Source: Volvox africanus
Taxonomy: Eukaryota > Chlorophyta > Chlorophyceae > Chlamydomonadales > Volvocaceae
Assembly: GCA_030268105.1 (NCBI GenBank)
Contig: BSDZ01000004.1
Span: 7,046,001-7,110,000, forward strand
DNA: 64,000 bases
Reading direction: 5' to 3'
The notes below the pieces were generated by a model. It was given only the letters and a program-made list of their open reading frames with translations. It had not been told where the DNA came from and searched no databases. Positions 1-11,824 of this stretch are shown in pieces. Numbering within the stretch: position 1 is the stretch's first letter; each line of letters opens with the position of its first letter. The position numbers were made by a program, and so were the translations under genes.

Positions 1-1930
1 GTTATTAAGTCTCATTCGGAGGTACGGCAGCGCGGCCGAATGCTTGTGCGGGTGACTCAATGTCCCTGATATTTCTGCTTTGCACTGTATTCTAATGTTA
101 ATGCAAATACTTCACTGACCGACAGCAGCACACGTCGCGGCTTGCACCTGTGGTGATGTACGGAATCCTTTTTAACCTCCACTTTTGGCAACCTCTCTTT
201 CTTCTCCAGCACAACCCACCACCAGCCCCCCATCTTTACCCTCCCCCTTGCCAAACGCGCATTTTTCTGCACGTTGCGGTTATTTCCGTTCCGTTAATTT
301 TACTTTCATTTGCAGATCAAGTGCGATATATTAGCGTATATAGATCTGGCTCGCCGCGTCGATGAATTGATTGGGGGTCGGGAAACCCCTCTTCCAGCCT
401 GGACCACGTACCGCCGACTGATGACCACGTACTGGGGGTTACGAGAGGTGAGGGGGAAGGGGGAAGGGAGGGGGTCTCTCGGGTTATGTACTGTTGGTTA
501 CTGGGGAAGCTAGGCTGGGGAAATGCCTGGTTGGGGTTAGTGCACGAGATGGGAATGCCAATGATGCTGGTGATGCTAGTCTTGTGCCGTTGAGGGTGTC
601 TCCGCCGCTGCTATGGCCGCAGACCGTGGATGCCATTCTGCCGTTCGACGCACCCATTAATACGTCACGCCACCTGGTCCGCCACAAGGCCTCTGCGGGG
701 TCGGAAGATGGGGAGGCGGAGGAGGGGATGCACGGTGGCGACGGAGAGGAGGGCGGCGCCGGCAGACCTGGGGACGATCAGAGCGGGGACGAGGGGAGCG
801 ACTCTGGCTCGGGCAGCAACTCGCGGGATATCTCCCCATTGGGTGAGTCGGTCTCAACATATTAACAATTCAGCGGACTGACGGCCCCCTCCCCAACCTC
901 CCCACCGCCCTCCCTTTAAATCCCTGGTCATCGGGGATCATCTTCGCCGGCCATGTACTGTCCTCGGCCTCTGGGGCCAAGGTTCCGTTTCATCCTCGTA
1001 GCTCTTCCTTCTCCTTTTGCCCCCTCCCTAGTTCTCCCTATCCAAACAACAAGGACCTAATGACGCAGTCTCCCACCACATGCAGATCCCTCTTTCCTCG
1101 TTCTGGCCCTCCTCCTTCTCTTGTCCAACCCCCTTCCGGTTGCGTTCCATGTCATGCAGCCATGCGCGGTCGCCGCAGTCATCGCAGCGTCAGTTATAAG
1201 AGTATGGGTGCCGCCCTCAGTCGCAGCAACTCCGTTAGCGAAATACCCATTGGTGATTCGCTCCAGGGGGCCGCTGCGGCCGCTCTGACCGGGGAGGTGC
1301 GGCGAACCGGCAAGCTGCTTCTGCCGCGAGGTACGACTGCACCGCGTAATGAATGCCTTGATTTGTAACCTTTTATCGAGACCTCAACAATAACTGTCCG
1401 TTTGAATTTGATGGATTGAAATGAAATGGCGCCAGGGTGGTACACGAATACATGTTAACAAGCAACACAGTATGGGTATGGAGGATGAAGCAATATGGTA
1501 GTGTCCTTCCTCAGGGAGGTCACTGTCCTTCCGTTGCCTCAACCCGTAACTACTGCTGTGAGGTAGTGCATAACAATTGCCATAGCGATCGCCATTGCTG
1601 ATGTGCACTGCTACGGCACTCGGCGGCGGCCTGTTTGACGACATTGCCGTCTCCCTTTCCAACCCGCTTCACCCTTCTTCCTTAGCCGGTGGCCCTCCCG
1701 CGACACCCGAGGGCCCAACAAACACCAGCCCCAAGCGCATGTCGTCCAATCTCAACAACGCCACCGTCGGTGCTGCCCAGGCCTCCGCCCCCAACGCTTC
1801 CCTCAGCACACGGTCTGCTAGGTTCGCTGATGATAGCGGCCCCGGCAGCGGCGGCCAAGGCGGCGAACAGAAAGAGGTGAATGTTGTCAAGCTGCAGTTC
1901 CATAGCGGCGGTAAGAAGGCCAGCAGTTAA
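1..1930 (+). CDS. Unrecognised protein, 3' part of a multi-exon gene
   Basis: Exons read as 1-51 (ends at GTGACT), 316-447, 623-842, 1160-1330 and about 1600-1930, with a stop at 1928-1930. Phases agree across the first four exons; the acceptor of the last exon could not be fixed. The first two exons give an ordinary charged segment (RQRGRMLVR, then CDILAYIDLARRVDELIGG, ending TYWGLRE). The later exons turn into a disordered tail: an acidic Gly/Ser/Asp block near 680-840, then a Ser/Ala/Pro-rich end ending HSGGKKASS. The 5' part lies outside the window. I do not recognise the family; the tail resembles a cytoplasmic regulatory extension. A TGTAA polyadenylation word lies at 2710-2714, which would give a 3' UTR of about 780 nt. 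Confidence 0.55.
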
Positions 1931-3710
1931 GGCAATGCCCCAGGTGGAATGATGTTGGAAGCAGGGAGTCCACGGCGGGCGACGAGTGCTGGCGCGCTTC
2001 AGGACGAGCAGTCCCGAAGGTGGTGGCTATTGCGGTGGTGGGTGGGGTGGGGCTGGCAGATCAGGCGGGCGTTAAGCATGCGGGAGTTTGATGTTTCATG
2101 TGATTGTAGGCGGCATAAAGAGTTTAGAAGTTCGGGGTAGCGCGAGTCTGTGGTCTGTGTGGATCCGTGGGGGGAAAGTGGTACGATGGAGCGAGTACGT
2201 GTAGCAGTTGTAGCGCAGGTATTGGGTCGCAGCCGGCAGCAAGCAAAGCAGGCATGTAGGCAGGCTATAGTGATGGGATAGGTGGAGCCGTAACTCATTG
2301 CAGGATGGTGATGTGACGGCAGGACAAATCGGCATGGGCTGTGATTTGATTATCTGAGTCTCCTGGTTCACCAATGTGGCGAGGCTGGGGGTCCATTGAG
2401 GAAGGCTCCGTCACCGCGTTTCCCACGTCACAGCATTTATTGTGTGTGGCCTTCGCACCAGGATTCTGTCCTAGAGTGCCCACCTCCCCCACGCCACGTG
2501 GTAACATCCCTCCCAGCTCCGCCTAGGGCGGGCGGCCACTGGGATGGGCGGGCGACAACGATTAGGGAGTGCGCGTCATTGAGCTTCGGGCGGAGATTGG
2601 ATGTTGTTTACCATGTCGCCCGAACGGCGCTTGCGAACCTGAATGGCAGCATTTTCAGTCTGTGTGCTCCGGTGTTGCGATCTTTCAAGGTGATGACGTG
2701 GGCTTCATGTGTAACGTGTCGCAAGAAAGGGGCTGGTAGCGTGATACGACTTGTCCTGGCTTCTGGAAGTGCATGCTGCCGCGGGGGCTATGGCGGTCAT
2801 GTGATGGGTTACAATCTCCGGGCTGCAGGTGTGCGCCGTTTGTGCGTTGTTAAGATTCGCCGCCCCAAAGGGATAGGAATGAATGTGGCCACATTAACAA
2901 CGAATTAATTATGCGGCGTGACAAATAGGAGGGAGGAGTGAAAGGTGTGGAGAGGGAACGGCAGAGGCTGGCGATTGACAACGGCGAAACGTGCAGTTTT
3001 GAGACGTACTCACCTTAATGATGTAGTATAGGTCAAAATGAATGATGCCTACCTGCCAGAATAATTGATTCGCACCAACACGGGTGCTTTCATGTATCCG
3101 ATGTCGCTCCCAGCTAGCATCGTTCAGTGCACAAAGTTTTGTGGAAGTCAACGTGGTTGTTTGTGTGCAAGTACCAGAATACTTGTCGGGAGGTAACCAC
3201 ATTGCAAGCAGCATCCAAACTGCATCTTTCTGCGGGCGACTTTACTTCTTTCCGTCATATGTTACACGCGGGGGTCTTAACCGCATCATATTGCTACCAC
3301 CAGCCCCGAGCACATGCGTCCCTAAGGGGTAAGAGTTGCCCTATCCAAGACGCTAGAAAAGACGATGTCCATGAGACCCCCCCATGTCATAACTTTCAGC
3401 GGGTCTATAACAAAACGACGGTAATACCGTTGGCGTTGCTAATCCTATGCGGGTTGCAATTATGCCCTCCCTACATTGGAATCGCAGTTTTGAGCCCTGC
3501 ACGGCCGTAAACTAAAATCACAAGTTGCCCACGCCACCCTTGTACTATGTACAGTTTGACGTGTCTGATCAGTGGTCCCTGTATTCCTAATCAGGTCACC
3601 GCAACCGATCTTCAAGCACTAGTTTGCTTTGTGCCTAAACCACGCCAGTACCAATACCTAGAGCAATGCGCAAAGCCGTTACCTCCAACACTACGCACAT
3701 GCAGGAGACC
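1931..3710. other. 3' UTR and convergent intergenic region
   Basis: This lies between two convergent genes. The first ~800 nt is probably the 3' UTR of the upstream gene, with TGTAA at 2710-2714. Open frames here (for example 2396-2908 on +) have no splice structure or recognisable motif, so I do not call them genes. Confidence 0.5.
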
Positions 3711-6700
3711 TTAGCGCCGGCCAATGGGCATGGCCCCACCCTGGCTCGCACCCGGCACTCGAATTTGCACGTCGGTGGTCGATGCCGTGGGTGTAACCAT
3801 GTCATCGCGGAGACTATTTATACTCTGCGTCGCCAGAGGCCGGTCCAGGTCGTCGCTGCCGCTGTTCATGAAAAAGTACTGTTGGCCCTTGCGACGGCGG
3901 TACCATGCCATCACGACCAGTGTTGCCACGAGCACCACCACGAGCGGGACCACAACAGCCGGCACGATGACACTAGCGCCCACACCCTTCTTGCTTGTTG
4001 ATTCCTCGACCCAGATGAGGCGGCCATCCGCCGTCGCGGTCACGTAGCCACGGAAGCAGCCCAGATCGCCACTAACCTCCACTACACACGTGCTCACTGG
4101 CTGATCAGGTGTCACACCTTGCTTGCAAACCTCTGCAACACCAAGCGGGCCCTGTACCTGGAAGGACAGTGACGCGGCCGAAGTGGTGGCGACTTGCCAC
4201 CGTGCGCCATAATTGCGGTCCAGCAACAGGCCCGTGCTGGGGCGAACCTGCTTGCGTGTCGTGAGCTGGTCTACGGTTGCCGGTGAGAGCAGCAGATGCA
4301 CCGTCGCAAGGTCACTCGGTGCAGCGGGTGGCTGGCAAGTGGCGCCGGCGGCAACCGGTGCAACAGGGAAGTCAAAGATGGCGGAGGAAGACATGGTATT
4401 GTAGCGGGCAGACTGCGCCACCAGGCATGAGTCTGACATGGCCCGCGGCGCAGTGCACATCTGCTCCAGGGGTGGCGGTGGTGGCATGGCACCGGGCACA
4501 ATGATGACGTCACTTTCATCGAAGAAGACCATAATATAGACTGAGGTGCTGCGCACGATAGCGGCACAAGGCCGAGCACCCTGTCCAACCAACGCATTGC
4601 GTGCACACAGGTCACTCAAGGACTTGCCACCGGCAGGTAGCGTCACATAAAACGTTGCAGTTGACTCTCCCACGGGGCCATAGTTGAAGGTTAGGTTGGC
4701 GGGCGAGGTGGCTGAGCCGGCCTCGATCGTCTGGCGATCATTGTTCTGGGGATTCTCATGGCCAACAGCCACTTTTGAAGCGATGCTAGGGTCCAGATAC
4801 AAGGTCCATGAGCATACGTCAACACAATAACTCTTGCTGCAGCCCGAAGCCGGGTTATGGTTGGCCAGAAGGAAGGCAAAAGTAGTCGTCGCGGCAGTAG
4901 TGGCGCGCTCGTAGTACTGTAGCGACATAGATGTGTCAGTGACAGGGACGTTCTGTGTGGGTGCGCAGGTGGCTGACGGGGGCGGCGGCACACCAGCGCT
5001 CGGTAGCGCCAGGCCTGATGGGCAGCAAACGCCGTCTTCAGAGTGCAGGTAGTAGCTGCAACCGCCTTGCTGTGGGTCAGAGGATGCGTCGCACAAGTCT
5101 AAACTGGCGGCGGAGGCACCAGCAGGCACCCGCACCATCACCGTAAGCGACAGTCCTGTAGGCCCCAGGTCTTCAGCTATTAGGTTCACCTCATCCACGA
5201 CCAGTGACCGGTATGAGGCGCTATTTGGCTCGTTCCAGGAGGACGTTGAATAATTGAAGCTGATTCCGCCCAGCTGAACGCCATTTATAGGAAGGTCCGT
5301 AACCTTGAGGTTCACGTATGCCAACTGCGCATCGCAGCATTTAATATTGCTGTCCGTACAAGTAGGGGTATCTACCAGGCGGAAGTTGTAACTCAAAAAT
5401 GCGGCCTGGGCCATCGAAGTGGAAGTGAATTGGCTGGAAATAGGTGTGACGCCATCGAAGACGAGCTTGAAGCGGTTGTTGTTGCTGCTGGCCAAGCACT
5501 CGAATATCGGGGTTCCAGGTGCAGAAACCGACTGCGATACAGCGACGGTGTTTGGGCAGCAGGCAGAGGGGTTTGCTGCAGAGCCACCCTGGACGATCAA
5601 CTCACACAGACCGGGTAGAGGCACGAGGCCGGAAGGGGGGCACAGCGTATCGGCAGCACCCTCCACGGTAATGGCCACGGGTATGCCTATGGCGGCAGAA
5701 AAGGTAAAAACGTGGGGCGGCAGTGTTCAGGCTCAGAGCAGCTTGAAGTCAAAACACAAGCAACACAGACATATGAGGCGAGTCAGAATTGAGCGGCGAG
5801 TGAAGCATGGAATCATGACAAGCTGGGTGAAGGAGTGTGGGGAGAGCGAACTGCAAGATGGATGCGCAAATATGGCAGTATGCGCTAGGTCCCAAAGGAC
5901 GGGTCATCAGGACATCACCATAGGAAAACAATCGCAGGTCCCATCTGGCAGATCGATTAGCCCGACAATGTGTGTGAGCCTGTACGCTGCAAAGCAAAAG
6001 TCCTCGCACTAATGCAGGGCACGGCAGACAACTATAAAGGCATACCCCTAGCAAAAATTTTCACATCTTACCGCCTTTAAGTTGCGCGACTGTCAGGTTG
6101 AGGGAGCCCAGTTTTAAGCCGTATTGGCTCTGCGCCGCGCTAGCGAGGCGTGTACCGTTGTACGATACAAACTTGACCTTCAGCGTGGGATCTGCGTGGA
6201 CAAGGGGAGCCAGCTCAAGATATAGGGAATAGGTGAGAAAGACGTGTGACATTGCGACACGTGGAAAAGGCCCCATTCTGGCGGCGACTGACGGAAGGTA
6301 ATACTGTAAACATGCGATTACAGGAGTTCCGTTTCGCAATTGCACGAAGACAAATACGAATATTTCAAGTAAACCTATTATACCCTACTGTGTTATCTGC
6401 CCGAGCTGGGTATCTTGTAGCCCTGTGCCAATCACGAACAGTAGTCCTGTCACCGCAGCTCTATCTCACTTCTCTGCGCTTGGGATGCAACATGAAACGA
6501 CGCGATAAGAATTCTACAACTCACCAACGTCGACCCAGACAGTGTCCGCTGACGCCGTGCAGCAACTGGCCTTATCCAACAAGCTGCTGCATGTGTGATT
6601 GGAGTGGAGGACGAAATTGAACGTCGTGTATGTGCGTCCACCGTAAACGTGCTGAGTGTTACTGGTGGAGAACAAGCCGTATGGCGACGCGTATGAGTCA

Positions 6701-6796
6701 GACTGGCAGCATTCCTTAGCGCAAAGGGAAGGCGACCCCGTTGGGAGTAGGTAGGATGCCACGCTGCTAAGATCCTGCCTCAAGAGCCGTGTAAAC
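3711..6796 (-). CDS. Pherophorin-like protein with C-terminal membrane anchor
   Basis: Three exons in phase: 6525-6796, 6072-6287 and 3711-5686, together about 820 residues; the 5' exon with the start and signal peptide was not found. The product is a chain of about four Cys-rich pherophorin-type modules. Each has a Cys pair near a paired-Cys turn (HSNHTCSSLLDKASCC, CTDSNIKCC) and closes with a Leu-Cys...Cys-Cys-Pro signature (SEDGVCCPSG). Pherophorins are secreted glycoproteins of the volvocine cell wall/extracellular matrix. Here the last module is followed by a long hydrophobic segment (VIVPAVVVPLVVVLVATLVV), a basic stop-transfer sequence (YRRRKG) and a tail of about 70 residues. That suggests a type I membrane protein facing the matrix rather than a freely secreted one. 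Linkers are short Pro runs, not long rods. The family call rests on remembered domain features, not on a search. Confidence 0.75.
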
Positions 6797-6845
6797 CTGC
6801 ATGCATTCGCATCACATCATTTCAGCACCCAAACCTGCTGCCCCT

Positions 6846-6926
6846 GAACCGTATGAGCTGAAAAGCTCACGTACGGTTCTAAGGGGGGGAAGAACCGTGA
6901 GAATCTACCTATGCAACTCACGGAAC
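6846..6926 (+). ncRNA. Group II intron 3' end (domains V and VI), organelle-derived
   Basis: Positions 6846-6879 form a 34-nt domain V. The 8-bp lower stem GAACCGTA/TACGGTTC is perfect, followed by the two-base CG bulge and a 5-bp upper stem closed by a GAAA tetraloop. Stem length, bulge position and loop match the conserved domain V of group II ribozymes. The usual AGC triad reads AAC here, with pairing kept. A second hairpin at 6895-6923 (CCGTGAG/CTCACGG) sits where domain VI belongs, and LSU rRNA sequence begins directly after it. I saw no intron-encoded reverse transcriptase and no intron 5' end, so this is a fragment without splicing capacity. Confidence 0.82.
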
Positions 6927-7200
6927 AGTGCAAACAGTTCTGAACTGGCGGTAAACTATTCGACGCCTGCCCAAAGGCGAAAGCAAACGGTGGCAGTAAC
7001 CCTGACTGTCCTAAGGCAACGAAACCCTTGAACGTTTAATTGGCGTCGTTGCATGAATTGCTGAAGTCCCAAAGATGCACACAATCACAGAGATGGCCAA
7101 ACAGTTAATTGGCACCAGAGTGAAATTATGGCACTAGGAAAAGGCGTCACGAGGATACGTGAAGACGTCAGGACGATACGCACCGTGGAATAAACTCCAG
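6927..7200 (+). pseudogene. Mitochondrial LSU rRNA fragment (NUMT), domain IV-V core
   Basis: The stretch holds landmarks of 23S-like rRNA in the correct order: GACGCCTGCCC near 6962, then GGCAGTAACCCTGACTGTCC and CTAAGGCAACGAAA (6991-7024, the strongly conserved GTAAC..CCTAAGG..CGAAA block of domain IV). These are followed by a TGCATGAAT-like segment (7050s), GATGGCC (about 7093), AGAGTGAAATT (about 7118), and a diverged stretch resembling the helix 73/74 region near 7165-7195. The sequence differs too much from bacterial/chloroplast LSU to be plastid, and fits the mitochondrial rRNA of these algae. It is flanked by spliceosomal nuclear genes, so it is read as a nuclear insertion. The similarity may run on weakly to about 7590. 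Confidence 0.72.
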
Positions 7201-8962
7201 GCCTTGCAAACTGTGTTCAGCGGTCACGCCTGCTGCGGCCAGCAAGAGACCGCAGACCGCGAGAACAATACACGTCCCCATGGACGCGTTATTCATCTGT
7301 TGTTGACGAGGACAAGGAAATTTAATTGGGAGAGCAAACCTGGGGTTAAGCCCAAGTCCTGCGAAACGCTATCTTGAAAAACCGGGGCATCCTGATGACG
7401 TTCCTTAAGCTACCAAGCAATATATTATGTCGTGCAAAACAGCAAAGACAAATTTGGGCGACCAGTCAGCTGGAGGTCGCTGTGCCCAAACACGTTCAAA
7501 GTATCAACCAGGGCAAGACAGACGAAAGACGACTATTCAGAAATAGCGCAATCTTGGTATATCTGTCAGTAAATATAGAATTCTTATAATAATAGAGTCA
7601 CTTCAGTCGATGCTACTTACGTAGCACGTAGATAGCGGCCCTCCCTCGTGAACAACAGCTGGAAGCCCCCACCTTACGTCAGTACAGAGACCACTCAATT
7701 AATTGGCTCCAACTATTCTTAATTGTAACTTCAATTACTGTCAGTCTGCTGGGGATAGATTGTCGTCTAAGGAGGCGCACAGATGATGGGTGGAAAGCAG
7801 AGTTATGATATTGAGGGCTTTGGGTTGAGGCAAGAAACAAATGTGCTGAGTAATTTCGTGCAGTAAATGCAGTTCTTCGGCCCACAAAGAATGGCAGTTG
7901 GGTTACAACAGTCTACTTTCCAGCTGTACGAAGCTGTAGCCCCGAAACCAAAGCATTGCCAACTTAGTTTAGAAACGTTAATCTCTAGCCGCTTAAGCCA
8001 GCACGTATGCTCCGACAGCTGTTGGGCAGGCCAAATGATATTTGCATTGACAACATTTCCCGAGGCCTTGGCGAACGGGTATTGCAATTACAGGGTTGTA
8101 TTGAACTATTGCTCGCGAAGAGACAAAAGACTCATGATGCGCCCAGCCTTCAGGTGGACTCGAGCGCCCAGTATTCTCAGTCGCTACAAACCCGTCGGAT
8201 GCGTCGGGCATGCTGTGCGTGCACTGAAATGCACGTGTTCTTTAAGTCCGCGATGGGCCCTACGCGAAACGGCGCGACGGACGAGACCCAGGGCAAGAGC
8301 CCGGTAGAGCGTAGCAGAAAACGAGTTGACCTTACGAAGTTAAGATAAACCAGAGAGCAGAGGCCCCTGGGCACCGCGCGAAAACGAATAACGCCAAAAG
8401 ACCATAGACCACCAAGATCAACAAGCTACTGCACCACCTGAACTCGCAAGGGGAAAACTGCCAGCGGAGGAAACAAAGGATGGGGGGAAAGTCTCGCACT
8501 GCTGAGCAGCGTTTTTCCCGCCATCTGCCACCTTCCGCTGAACTCCTCGCAGTGAACCGCGGCCGGTGATGATGCCCTATCGGCGCCCGCGGCCATTCCC
8601 CACTGGCTTCCCGGGTGGGAGGGTGTACGAACAAAACACGAGGCCAGCTGATGACGACTGCCACCCACAACCTATAAATACCCGCAAGCAATGAGAGCTG
8701 CGAGGGCAACACGTAAACGAGTACGACTCCTGACCCCATGAAGCGAGCGGGCAGCTCTTGGCGCTCCTGGACCTCGACCACCGCACCTCCAATTCCGTAC
8801 CGCAGGGTCCATAACGAGGTCTCAGAACTGACTTTTTGGCAAGTCCCAAACCTTACGTTTTCCGTCAAACAAATGATAAATATCTGCTGTCCAAAGCAGG
8901 TAGTCGATGCCGGCTCTTTTGTCTCCGTTGCCCAGTATTGTCCTCAGCGACCAGTATTGTCC
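7201..8962. other. Region downstream of the NUMT; no gene resolved
   Basis: The first few hundred bases may still be mitochondrial (they include TTTAATTGGG near 7321, similar to a domain V segment), but I cannot set an end. A minus-strand open frame at 8332-8868 contains a signal-peptide-like start (MGSGVVLVYVLPSQLSLLAG, near 8740). It could be the missing first exon of the pherophorin-like gene or a 3' exon of the hydrolase; the sequence does not decide. Confidence 0.35.
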
Positions 8963-11824
8963 TCACTTCAGCTTCTGCGAAGTTGCGATGCTGTCAGAAA
9001 TGTGCATGCAAACCTGCAGGTTTAACCAAAGAGTGGTGAAATTCACAAGTACGGAGCTGGATTTCCTTTTGAGAAGTACCAGGCACTCACAGGTGCATCT
9101 CCCCGGCACGAGGCTCCCCGTCCGGGACGTTTTCCTGCCTACCTCGGCCGCGCACTCACGCACCACAAAGTGGCCACCGTTGAGCATGATGAACGGCGCC
9201 CGAGCGTGCCTCGCAATTCGTTCACCGTAAGCAGGCATCGCCATCATGTCGTGATAGCCGTGTATAACCTTGAACGGTATATTCAACCTCCGCAAGCTAT
9301 GCTGCTCCGAAACCGACAAGCCATGCGTCCAAACAGCGCGTAACTGTCCCATGAGGCCTGCACGTGACTGCGGCGCGCACTCCTGGCTCGTCGACACATA
9401 CTCATTGATCAATGCTGCCTCGACACGCTGCACTTGCACTGTTGCTGCATCAACTTCAACTCCGCCAACTTCGTCCTTGAAGCCTTCGCCGCTTTTTGGC
9501 GCAGTAATCTTTGGTGGGAGGGAAAACAGGATGGGGTTGGAGTGGTACCAATCGAGACTGAGAGGTCTTTGGAATACGTGTCAGGTTTTTGATATACTGC
9601 GCTTGGCTCTTTGATAAGGTCAGTCGTATACAACATCAGAGCTACAATGACATGTGTAAAAAGTCTTCTACGCACTGTTCTCACCATCCCTGCCCCGCAT
9701 CCTACAGCCTACACCTCGCTTCCTGGCCCTTCTGGAGCTTCCCATTAAACAGTACCTCCTTATGCAGCGTGTCCCGGCTGAAGTGGAAGTGCACGTCCGC
9801 ATGTGCACGCTGGTGCGGTGTGCGCGCGGTTGCGGCCCAAAGCAGCAGTTTAAATGCTCGCCATCGGGTGGGGATGAGCTGCCAGCCGCCGTTGGTGACG
9901 GACAGCGCCGTCAGCGAAAGCAGCCTCTCAGGCGCCTCAACGGCTAGGCGGAGCGCGACCATTCCCCCCATGGAGAATCCCACCACATGTGCTCGGGGCC
10001 AACCCAGATGGTCCTGGGTTCTCCGTAAGTTCAAAGAAGCAGCGGATCCGAAGATGAAAGCCCATGAGTGACAAACTTGGGCCGTAAGGGCGAGGTGAAG
10101 AGGACCGCAGTAACCAGCCGGCGTGTCACGGCGCGGAATTCGGTACGCTTGGCTTTGATTGCGATCATTTAATTCAGTCACTTCTTTTAGCGCTTTCAGC
10201 GAACAGCTCTCAACTGCTCCGCACTTAAAAAGACAAAGTCTCAGGGCTCAAAATGCTGAAGCTCATGTCTGCTCTTTTGTGTTCACAACCTAAAAGATAC
10301 CAAAGCAAGGACCACCACCGTGGTGGATTTACGCACCATGACTGCGAGCGCGTCGCGCGCCATGAGGGTCGTGGAGTAGCTGGACGAATGCGGTGGACTG
10401 TCGCTGTCGCAGATGCCCCGATTATCAAAAATGCAGAACCGCGCGTGCACCCGGTGGAGAGACTCCGACTCGGCCTGCAGTTGTAGGGCGGGGGATTTGA
10501 TGAAATAGTGCGTGCAGACGAAGGGCTTTAGTACCTATGGCGGCGCGTGGCGAGCTTTTGATGCTGATTGAGAACGATGTTATTAAAATGACTGATGAAG
10601 TGCTTTTGCATTTGTCACGCTGCCCTGCCAGCTGTCCGCAGTCCCTATGTATGGTGGGCGGGTTCAATTGTTCAAGTCACATATCCTCCAACCCGATAAT
10701 GCTTTCATGATTGTCGCCCCGCAGTCTCGCTCGCCTCCGCTGCTGCCTGAGCCGTTTCCCCATACCCAAACGCACCTGCTCCATCCAGTGTTGTATCAGT
10801 GGCAGCCAGCCATGCCGCCCCGCCGCGAATCCTGAACCAGCAAGAACGAAGACCGGAAAAGTGGTGCAGGTGGAGGATAGGAAGTAATGTTGCACGCGTC
10901 CATGAGAGTCACGAGGCTGTAAATGGGGTCGATACAGAGATGTGATCCTCACCCATGATTAACAATACGTTTGCCAGGTCTGTGACTGTGGCTTTCTCCG
11001 CTGTCTCCTCTCTCTCAGGTGTGCCCAACGCCTCCAACCCCGCCGCCGCCGTCGCTGTTGAACTCGCAAACTCGCCAGCAGCAGTGGAAAACATGCCTTG
11101 TTGGTGCGGTGCAGTGGCACTTCCACCTGCGCACGGACAAACTGCACAGGGGCGCCATGCACATCGGTCTTCGGATACACATGGGGCCACAGCGCGCCTC
11201 CCTCTTTTTTCTCAAGGTTTATATATTCCCAAAGCATCAAGGAAGGACCTTCATAGAAAGCCCGGAAGCCCCAGACGCGATGCAGCGAGGAGTTTTTTGG
11301 GATTTACCTTCTATGGGCAGCGCCGTGCCGGCAGTCCTGCCAATTGACCCGTGAGTCCGCACCGTCGCCGGAATGGACTGAATGGCCTCTGTTGGACCGT
11401 CTTCCGCCAGCACATCTTGTCCAGGAACATCCCTTGCTTCTCGCACAGCGACGTCATAGCAGCGTAAAGATTTCAAGCACGTAGATGGCTTTCTGTGGCT
11501 TTCAAATACTTCATAAAACAACCGCACGCCATCTGGCGCCGCAGCATAGCCTCGGTGTACTGCTAGGTGTCTAATTGCGTGTCCGCTGCTGAGCACGGGG
11601 TTATGCTGCCCATTCCCCCCCGCTGGCAAAGGTGCACAGCCAAAGGACACAAGCTCAGTGAAGGAGCTAGGAGCAGCAACTTTAGCAGGGACAGTGGCAG
11701 GAACATCTGAAGAAGATACCAGAGACGCGTCCAGTTGCTGGTGCCGTTCATGCTCGGGTACGCTGGTAGCCCCTGTGCTATGGCTGCTGGTGGGCCCTGT
11801 GGCGGCAAGAAACTGACAGGCCAT
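8963..11824 (-). CDS. Alpha/beta hydrolase-fold protein
   Basis: Exons in phase: 11308-11824, 10953-10979, 10776-10831, 10337-10474, 9715-10013, then 9557 down to a stop at 8963 (about 543 aa). A GTGAGT donor at 9085-9090 could instead lead to a further exon. The ATG at 11824 opens an N-terminal extension of about 100 residues that may be targeting sequence. The core has the family landmarks in order: APDGVRLFYEVFE, VLLIMGFAAGRHGW (oxyanion strand), FDNRGICDSDSP, the nucleophile elbow GFSMGGM (Ser), the acid HGYHDMMAMP (Asp) and the base LNGGHFV (His). The triad is therefore complete and an esterase/lipase-type hydrolysis is likely; substrate unknown. About 65 residues of extra sequence separate YEVFE from the oxyanion strand. 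The 27-nt exon and the donor at 9714 are the weakest parts of the model. Confidence 0.8.

Noticed and set aside
2396..2908. 170-codon plus-strand frame
   Set aside because: It lies in the likely 3' UTR of the first gene; no motif, and odd composition with many Arg, Cys and Pro.
7867..8307. 146-codon plus-strand frame past the NUMT
   Set aside because: No recognisable domain, and not clearly related to mitochondrial coding sequence.
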